Positions 5,892-6,038 of a DNA stretch of 6,038 nt are shown in pieces; the stretch's first letter is position 1, and each line of letters opens with the position of its first letter. The DNA lies in the NCBI GenBank assembly GCA_026391235.1, contig JAPLDV010000148.1, positions 1-6,038 of the forward strand, written 5' to 3'. The notes below the pieces were generated by a model. The model did not search any database, was not told where the DNA came from, and worked only from the letters and a program-made list of their open reading frames with translations. This stretch comes from Bacteroidia bacterium. GTDB lineage: Bacteria > Bacteroidota > Bacteroidia > Bacteroidales > UBA12481. Both the position numbers and the translations under genes were made by a program.

Positions 5892-6038
5892 ATGAAACAA
5901 TTTAGAATATTGATATTGATCCTGTTCGGAATGATCGGTTCCTGTAATCCGGATATTCCCCCCATTGATGACGGAACCGATATCTCTGATCCGAGGTACG
6001 GCTCTTTTACATTTGATTTCAGCCTCCCAAAATTAAAC
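5892..6038 (+). CDS. Second lipoprotein, N-terminal 49 residues, 3' end cut by window
   Basis: ATG 5892 starts one base after the TAA of the preceding gene, so the two are almost certainly co-transcribed and probably translationally coupled. The frame is open to the window end. It begins MKQFRILILILFGMIGSC: a short basic start, a hydrophobic core and a lipobox (IGSC) with the lipidated Cys at residue 18. Next comes a Pro/Asp-rich linker (NPDIPPIDDGTDISDP) and then YGSFTFDFSLP, which looks like the first strand of a beta-rich domain. An exported lipoprotein is well supported; its function and family cannot be told from 49 residues. The pairing of two lipoprotein genes suggests a shared envelope role, but this is inference. 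Confidence 0.85.
   Translation, partial: MKQFRILILILFGMIGSCNPDIPPIDDGTDISDPRYGSFTFDFSLPKLN

Noticed and set aside
1..6038. CRISPR array, tRNA or complete transposase gene
   Set aside because: I see no regularly spaced direct repeats, no tRNA cloverleaf, and no transposase or integrase motifs in any frame.

Overview
The window looks like a chromosomal segment of a Bacteroidota bacterium, probably a Bacteroidales or Marinilabiliales relative. This rests on several things: a fused, full-length glycine decarboxylase of the type common in that phylum; a FISUMP (Fib_succ_major) surface protein joined to an Fn3-like repeat with the 'RGFYWG...YALNSKGT' pattern; two short-signal lipoproteins with SC lipoboxes; A-rich leaders without clear Shine-Dalgarno sites; and one good match to the Bacteroidota -33/-7 promoter (TTG, then TAnnTTTG). 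No database search was possible.

Layout, all on the plus strand: (i) 2-265, the C-terminal end of a metallo-beta-lactamase-fold hydrolase (glyoxalase II-like), cut by the window edge. (ii) 363-3224, intact gcvP, the P-protein of the glycine cleavage system, 953 aa. (iii) 3225-3751, about 530 bp without a convincing gene; it holds an AT-rich hairpin at the gcvP stop, possible coding remnants in two frames, and a 57-nt bulged hairpin at 3707-3763. (iv) 3752-4689, a surface-protein gene (Fn3-like plus FISUMP domain) that lacks a recognisable 5' end and carries a one-base frameshift at the G-run 4584-4587. It is followed by a hairpin/T-tract terminator (4743-4770). (v) 4868-5890, a lipoprotein gene preceded by a promoter (4806-4836) and split by one in-frame TAG at 5132-5134. 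(vi) 5892-6038, the start of a second lipoprotein gene one base downstream, cut by the window end.

The first half is ordinary housekeeping DNA. The second half is accessory and concerns the cell envelope. Both genes that lie wholly inside it are interrupted by a single-base lesion, while the 953-codon gcvP beside them is clean. This could be local gene decay or assembly/sequencing error, and reads would tell them apart. The FISUMP domain belongs to the C-type-lectin-like group that includes targets of diversity-generating retroelements, but no reverse transcriptase or template repeat is visible here. The strongest unexplained signal is the 57-nt hairpin just upstream of the truncated FISUMP gene. 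I do not see a complete new system in this window.
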